A DNA stretch of 64,000 nucleotides, taken from contig JAXGGA010004697.1 of the NCBI GenBank assembly GCA_038373865.1, positions 21,439-85,438 on the forward strand. The letters are read 5' to 3'. Shown here one piece after another: positions 60,101-64,000 of the stretch (the stretch's first letter is position 1; every line of letters begins with the position of its first letter). The notes below the pieces were generated by a model, which made no database searches, was not told the origin of the DNA, and was given only the letters and a program-made list of their open reading frames with translations. The translations under genes and the position numbers were made by a program. This stretch comes from Uloborus plumipes. Lineage: Eukaryota > Arthropoda > Arachnida > Araneae > Uloboridae.

Positions 60101-63100
60101 TAAATTTACATTTTCAACCCAATCTAGAAAAATAGACATCAATTTTACAAATTTTACTCACTAGAAATTATTCTAATTAGTATGCAAATGAATAATTTAA
60201 AGATATGTTCTTCTAAGTCTTTCGGTAAAATTGTTTTTAAAAATATAATATAGCTTAGTTATTACTAATCATTTACAGACAAATACTTAGAAGCAACCAA
60301 CTGTTCTATACAAATTCAAAAAGTAATAGCTTAGTACTTAGGTGATCCTCATCACGGAACCTTAAATAACCCAAACAAGCTTTTAAATGAATTCATAAAG
60401 AAAAAATGGAAGTACTTACTATTTTGTAGCAAGCTCCTGTGGCTAGAACCATAGCTTCTCTGGGAAACTTTGTTTCTGCTAATTGTTTTGCTTGCATAGA
60501 TTTAAATGCTTCAACAATTTCTGGATACATTTCATTCTTAAAATACAGATCCATGGCCAAAAGATATGACTTCAATTGGTCAAAAAATCCATCAAGTTCC
60601 TACATTTTAAAAGCATTTTGTTAAATGAAATAACTTTTCATCAATTACTTTTATTTTTTATACTTTATTATCATCAGTTATTTTGTCACCCAATGTTACA
60701 GGGTAAAACTGGTTTAAAAAAGTTCTGAATACAGTCGAGTTTTGTTAACTCTAAACCTTATAAGTCTTATCTTTCTTTACCTCTAAGTGTCACTCTTGAG
60801 AAGGCTATGGAAACTTTCTATAGCTCGAACTAGCAATATCTCTATATACTTTTAGCCAATCCCATAGGAAACTATTGAGACTCCACTGCACAAACCTCAC
60901 AGGGGTTTGTGCAGCATTTTTCAGAGTCCTTTTGTAGTGAAAAATCTGATCATTATACAAAAATTCAAATCTCTTAATTTGGAATTTCATTATTTGTACA
61001 TACACTAATGTATTCAACACTGAAATTTTTAGGCAAGTGTTTTAGGGCAGTTTTTGTTTTTGTTTTTTTGAAAGAATATCATTCTTAGGGGTTTTTATAG
61101 TATTTGAGTAGGAGCATTGCGACAGACATCGCTGGTGAATCAAGATCTATATACCCAAGGTAATGGTGCAGACTGTAATGTTTCTTTGATAGCCAGTTTT
61201 GCTACCAATACAAGAAAAAAAAAAAAAAAATTGGTAGTCAATGAAAGTATTTTGCTAAGTAAAATAAATAATTTCTTAGCTGAAATGGGAAATGCACTTC
61301 TAGCAAGACAAGAAAGTTTTTTTTCCAATCCCCTGCTTTCTTTTCATCACAGTAAGAGTTCTGTGAATTTTGCTACTTAATGAGAAAAACCAAAATAATT
61401 TGAACTCACTGGATCACTGAAGAAGTTCAACATGATTTCTTTTTTCTTGAGGTAGTAGAACAGCCTCATAGCTACAGGCCCGAATATAAAGGTACCAAAG
61501 CGCAATTCTTTGTTCTGCTTATGAAACCTATGCAGAAAAAGACATAAGTTATTTCATTCATAAATTATGACTATTACAATGACAATAATAAATAATTATA
61601 CAGGCTTGCAATGAGAAAATACAAGAGAAGTAACAGATGAACTTTGTGTTTCCTTATTTATTTATTTATTTTTTTTTTTTTTTGTGTGTGTCTTGACTTC
61701 AGGAAAATAATGAAAAACTTCTATTATGTCAGATTTTTTTGAATAATTCCATTCGACATAGATTTTCTATGCATGTTTTTAAAGGCAAAAACATGCATAA
61801 TATCCCTTAGTGACACATTCATGATGCTAGTGAACTTACTCACAAAAAAAACTTTAGCAGCTACTTTTCTCGACATTTCTAATGAAACATGGCTTTGAGA
61901 TTAAAAATAGATACTTTGAGGGTTGTTCATAAATTACTTCATTTTCTTTACCACATATTTGACCCCTTGGCTAAAAGGGTCACTCTTCACCATACCCGCA
62001 TCCTCCCCCTTGCCACCAACTTCACAATTTTAAGCAGCCCTTCACGCACAAAACATGACATCATTTGTGGATGACCCCTTAGTAAAAATATTTAACATTC
62101 TTTTTAATTGTATGAAGAAAAATAAAACCAAATTCAAAGAATCAACCTTTTCATCATCTGGATGCATAATTCCATTTCTTCAGGCTTATCTTCACATGAA
62201 TGAACAACTGTTTTCAAATCTTCCGTGAAAATCATTGATGGTACCGAACTATTCAGTTGAGCTTTCATTCGATTGTAAAAATTATCTATAAGATAAATTT
62301 TATGTAATAAATGTACATTTTTAAAAGATCATTTAAAATAGAAATACAGCTTTTAAAAAAATGAGAAAGAATAAATATGTACCTGAGAGGTAAAGGACAC
62401 TAAGTCACAAAAAACAAAATTGAACCAAAGATAAACTAAAAGGTTTTCTTTGTGATGCTTTACTTTTCTGAATAGTCATTTGTGAGTTTATAAAATGAAA
62501 AATTTGTTTCCCAAATTTTTAGTGCTGTATATCGCCAAATAGAGTATGTTGTGTAAGACTATGCTTAAATCTGTTTTGAAAAAATTAAGACGTAGTACCC
62601 TTTACCTAAAGATACAGAAGCAAGCAAATATTTAAAAATGATATTATGTTCAGTTCATCTAATAAAGTACTGACTATTGTATAAAAATACCTTCAACCTC
62701 AAAATACATAGAAAAAAATAGAAGTCGGAAATCAACTGAAATCAATTTCTTTTATAATGTCTCAAAAAACTGAAGCATATCTTACATATAAAACCGCAGA
62801 ATTCATAGGTTTGTAACTATAAAACATGAAAAGAAGAACCTTTTTATAATAAGAATCCCTGAAATGTAAGCATTTCATGAAGGTTAATTAAGGACCAATT
62901 ATATTTGAAAAATCACTTAGGGCTGCTTAGGCGAAGTGGGTCACCGTCCTAAAACTGAAATATACATACATGGCTTTAATACTTTTTTACACTGATGATG
63001 TTACATTTTACAAGGGATTAGTTTTGCATACATTTGGACCCTACGGAACTTTTTCTAGGTCATAGAACTTACGTCAAAAAAAAAAAAAAAAAATCTGAAA

Positions 63101-64000
63101 AACATTTTCACAGGAGTTCAAGCAACAATATTGAAGCAAACGTTTTTGGTTAGTTTTTTTCTGACTAAGTGAGCTTTCGCCACAGCGTCCAAAATAGTGA
63201 CAAAAAACATGTTTTTTCTTTAATACTACAATATCTCGAAAGATAAGCTTAAAATAGCCATACATGAGGAGTAAATTTGTAGAGCATAAAATTTGGTACA
63301 AAATGAGTGCCTACAACTTATATCTTTATTAAATCTTAAGCTCACAACTTAATTTCAAAGTTCTGCATAAAATCACCAATCACGCGCTTAAACCCTCCCT
63401 CCCGGAATCCCCCCAAGAATAGAAGGATTTTAAAATTTAACAAAGTTAAATTTTATTTTTGAATTTCATCAAGTTGCATATCAAATTAAAGCACATTAAA
63501 AGAGCTTTAAAACAAAATCAAATTTAAGCTTGTATCTTTTATAGTTTCTGAGAAAATGAGGATTTAAGTCTCAAAGTGTGGCATTTTTTTCATTCATAAC
63601 TAGGTTAAATCTCTTCATGTGCCAAGTTTCATTGACGGGCCGTCCTAAAATCGTACCAAATTATGTTGATTTGAACTGGAATGACCCGGGTGTCTCAATT
63701 ACTTTTGATTTTCAAGACTCTACTGAACTATACTTCAACAGTTGTAGCCAAAAAAAGTTTGAATCTGAAGACTTAATTCATGGATCTTAACAAATTGAAT
63801 AAAATCAAATATGTTGAATGGTAGAAATTTTCAACAATACAAAAAAGTTTTAAATAACATTTCAAAACATGAGGTTAGTAATAATAAAACAAGGGGTGGG
63901 GAAATATCACTTACCTCTCATGTTTCCTATACGGCTGATAGTTCGTTGGCGAGCCTCTGCATATTTATCCATACCCAAGAATTGTTCATTATACAAAAAA
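45141..64000 (-). CDS. PTCD2: Pentatricopeptide repeat-containing protein 2, mitochondrial; 5' end outside window
   Basis: Nine exons on the - strand, from 5' to 3': 63915-64000 (continues right), 62147-62285, 61410-61527, 60420-60599, 59756-59869, 54760-54834, 54341-54457, 50346-50520, 45141-45259. They join in frame for 373 residues to a TAG at 45141-45143. Matching family blocks are MDKYAEARQRTISRI, FYNRMKAQL, LRFGTFIFGPVAMRLFYYLK, a PPR-like segment LAMDLYFKNEMYPEIVEAF, and FVIALALKQNRPDVALEIL, with SPIEPRQFLREN near the end. Human PTCD2 is 388 residues, so probably only the mitochondrial presequence and a few residues are missing. Known role: matrix RNA-binding protein affecting maturation of mitochondrial transcripts, including cytochrome b. 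The last exon encodes an Arg/Glu-rich tail (RMRERDGLDREEDFPARRR). Introns of 5.1, 3.8 and 4.9 kb are packed with transposons. Confidence 0.93.
45260..45676. other. Last PTCD2 intron, left part
   Basis: AT-rich with a T run near 45430-45446. Nothing else recognised. Confidence 0.4.
45679..46033. mobile_element. TA-flanked element with internally duplicated 169-bp unit
   Basis: Ends CTGTCGTCCCCGCTTAA and TTAAGCGGGGCCGACAG with TA on both sides (45677-45678; 46034-46035). Inside are two head-to-tail copies of a 169-base unit, each starting CCCGCTTAAACGAATAC and containing its own inverted GTGTAAGCGGGGTATTC. Probably a pogo-type non-autonomous element. Lies in the last PTCD2 intron. Confidence 0.85.
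47643..48590. mobile_element. Inverted-repeat element nested in the CCGGATA element
   Basis: The left end GGTTATTCCAGCCAAAATGG (continuing TACAAATC) and the right end, the complement of GGTCATTTCAGCGAAAATGG, pair over about 28 bases. AACAGAGTGGACA-like stretches recur inside (47825 region, 47985, 48165). A 110-codon open frame on the - strand (47669-48001) has no motif. No clear target duplication. Confidence 0.65.
48744..48917. mobile_element. Small pogo-like MITE
   Basis: CAGTCAAGTCTCAATAGCTC at the left and GAGTTATCGAAACTCGATTG at the right form imperfect inverted ends of about 20 bases. AGAGTTATTGATAGTTCGAG recurs inside. TA precedes the left end. A relative is at 60732-60888. Confidence 0.6.
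49915..50345. other. Last PTCD2 intron, right part
   Basis: AT-rich, with nothing recognised between the CCGGATA element and exon 50346-50520. Confidence 0.4.
50521..51174. other. PTCD2 intron, left part (50521-54340)
   Basis: No gene recognised. A GC-richer stretch at 50930-51170 may be transposon-derived. Confidence 0.35.
51175..52785. mobile_element. Non-autonomous DNA transposon with CAGGGGTCTGTCC ends
   Basis: Ends CAGGGGTCTGTCCAG (51175) and CTGGACAGACCCCTG (to 52785). ATTGC lies immediately outside both ends (51170-51174; 52786-52790), shorter than the usual 8-base hAT duplication. Contains a 32-bp tandem array near the left end and long AT-rich sequence shared with 2350-3450. No transposase. 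Confidence 0.72.
51212..51402. repeat. 32-bp tandem repeat array, about six units
   Basis: The unit begins GACCCTTCACAAAAATACGA and continues TC(C/A)AG(T/C)AAAACG. Starts are at 51212, 51244, 51276, 51308, 51340 and a degraded one at 51372. Spacing is exactly 32 for the first five. The 80-codon open frame 51067-51309 runs through it and is not a gene. Confidence 0.9.
52791..54340. other. PTCD2 intron, right part
   Basis: AT-rich with short G-rich runs (53215-53224, 53458-53470). No gene or element ends recognised. Confidence 0.4.
54835..56107. other. PTCD2 intron (54835-59755), left part
   Basis: No gene recognised. At about 55990-56050, CTATATAGACC followed by GCGGCTCTAATTAA resembles a decayed end of the element family at 11183-11492. 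Confidence 0.35.
56116..57182. mobile_element. Non-autonomous hAT-type element with CGAAGCTTCG repeats
   Basis: Ends TAGAGATGGAACGAAGC and GCTTCGTTCCATCTCTA, flanked by an exact 8-base duplication ATTAATAC (56108-56115 and 57183-57190). The palindrome CGAAGCTTCG and GGCCGAAGC/GCTTCGGCC repeats crowd both ends (56128-56210; 57108-57175). No transposase. A second element lies inside. Confidence 0.9.
56256..56517. mobile_element. MITE nested in the CGAAGCTTCG element
   Basis: GTAAGTGCTCCAGTAGTCGG and the complement of GTAAATGCTCCAGTAGTCGG form inverted ends of about 25 bases continuing into CCACA. A further TAGCCGACTACTGGTGAATT at about 56686 matches the same end, suggesting a second truncated copy. 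Target duplication unclear. Confidence 0.7.
57604..58023. mobile_element. TTAA-flanked piggyBac-like MITE
   Basis: Left TTAACCCTTTAAGCAGTCAA and right complement TTAAGCCTTTAAGCGGTTTG, with TTAA at both limits (57604-57607; 58020-58023). The right half contains two CGTAC(G/A)CCGTAC(A/G)GGCAAACC repeats (57945-58010). No coding capacity. Confidence 0.65.
58042..58285. repeat. Diverged tandem duplication, period about 132
   Basis: GAATAAAACATAAAATTCAC at 58042 is repeated as GAATAAAAGATAAAATTCAC at 58174. ATTACTAAAGGCTAAACTAT is shared by both units. Several substitutions and small indels separate the units. Confidence 0.75.
58471..58763 (+). mobile_element. tRNA-derived SINE with intact target duplication
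   Basis: The head (58471-58553) resembles a tRNA: an A-box-like TTGTCTAGTGG and a B-box-like GGGTTCAAATCC, without full tRNA folding. The body continues through CTCTCTCCTGTCATTGTCC and ATCGAGTAGATGTCATCTAC, and the tail is (AAC)n. An exact 12-base duplication AACTTAAATTTA flanks it (58459-58470 and 58764-58775). Located in a PTCD2 intron, opposite to the gene. Confidence 0.88.
58776..59547. other. PTCD2 intron, AT-rich stretch
   Basis: Nothing recognised apart from poly-T and poly-A runs (59125-59170). Confidence 0.4.
59548..59625. repeat. GATTTAAATC palindromic repeat array, probable hAT end
   Basis: About five copies of (CACT)GATTTAAATC(A) in mutual inverted arrangement, ending CATTGACACCCTG. 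This is the style of a hAT-type terminus (complement CAGGGTGTCAATG). The other end was not found. It lies 130 bases from exon 59756-59869 of PTCD2. Confidence 0.65.
59870..60419. other. PTCD2 intron
   Basis: AT-rich; no element recognised. Open frames on the - strand near here are the adjacent exons read into introns. Confidence 0.4.
60732..60888. mobile_element. Small pogo-like MITE relic
   Basis: CAGTCGAGTTTTGTTAACTC at the left and ACTATTGAGACTCCACTG at the right form imperfect inverted ends, related to the element at 48744-48917. TA precedes the left end. Lies in PTCD2 intron 60600-61409. Confidence 0.55.
60889..61409. other. PTCD2 intron remainder
   Basis: No gene recognised. Opposed open frames of 87 and 62 codons (61117-61380 +, 61140-61328 -) flank an A run and have no motif. 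Confidence 0.35.
61528..62146. other. PTCD2 intron
   Basis: A T-rich (TTTA)n and poly-T tract at 61656-61684 followed by GTGTGTGT. A GC-richer stretch at 61960-62085 may be transposon-derived. No gene. Confidence 0.4.
62286..63664. other. First PTCD2 intron in the window
   Basis: AT-rich with an A run at 63076-63091. Open frames 63074-63301 (-) and 63578-63790 (+) lack motifs. A terminal fragment of the GGGTCATTCC family follows at 63665. Confidence 0.4.
63665..63687 (-). repeat. End of the GGGTCATTCC element family
   Basis: On the - strand GGGTCATTCCAGTTCAAATC then AAC, closely matching GGGTCATTCCATGTGAAATC then AAC at 35419. The rest of the element presumably extends leftwards (AAAGCTC and CTTGTATCTTTTATAG regions around 63490-63560), but its other end is not identified. 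Confidence 0.5.

Overview
This is a 64 kb piece of an AT-rich (about 30% GC by eye) animal nuclear genome. Protein-coding sequence is a small fraction, cut into short exons with GT-AG introns, and most of the rest is transposable-element debris. The mixture (many hAT-type elements, a dead mariner, pogo- and TTAA-type miniature elements, a tRNA-derived SINE ending in AAC repeats, long introns) suggests an arthropod, quite possibly a spider or other chelicerate. That taxonomic guess is inference, not something the sequence proves.

Three conserved host genes are present. (1) On the + strand at the left edge, the last four coding exons of the Rag GTPase RagA/B (4154-14760); its GTP-binding N-terminal exons lie to the left of the window. 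(2) On the + strand, a complete 12-exon DCAF13/Sof1 gene (21158-35350, 442 residues), a WD40 protein of the small-subunit processome. (3) On the - strand, the last nine coding exons of PTCD2, a mitochondrial pentatricopeptide-repeat protein (45141-64000); only its N-terminal part lies outside the window. DCAF13 and PTCD2 are convergent and about 9.8 kb apart. The three genes act in different pathways (lysosomal amino-acid sensing, ribosome biogenesis, mitochondrial RNA handling) and nothing indicates joint regulation.

Layout: 1-4153 is a RagA intron holding a decayed copy of an uncharacterised multicopy invertebrate gene. 4250-14662 contains RagA introns with a pogo-like element, a short MITE carrying a perfect 30-bp hairpin, and three hAT-type elements nested inside one another. 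14761-21157 is intergenic and contains a 3-kb series of alternating inverted repeats. 21228-35262 contains DCAF13 introns with a 651-bp near-perfect palindrome. 35351-45140 is intergenic: a 1.5-kb foldback, a recent 2.16-kb tandem duplication that carries a hAT insertion in both units, a solo LTR and a mariner relic. 45260-63914 contains PTCD2 introns with at least eight further elements, several with exact target-site duplications.

No CRISPR array, operon, ribosomal RNA gene or functional tRNA gene was seen. No new cellular system is evident. The unusual content is the architecture of the repeats: nested insertions, long palindromes inside or next to transcribed genes, and tandem amplification inside element ends.
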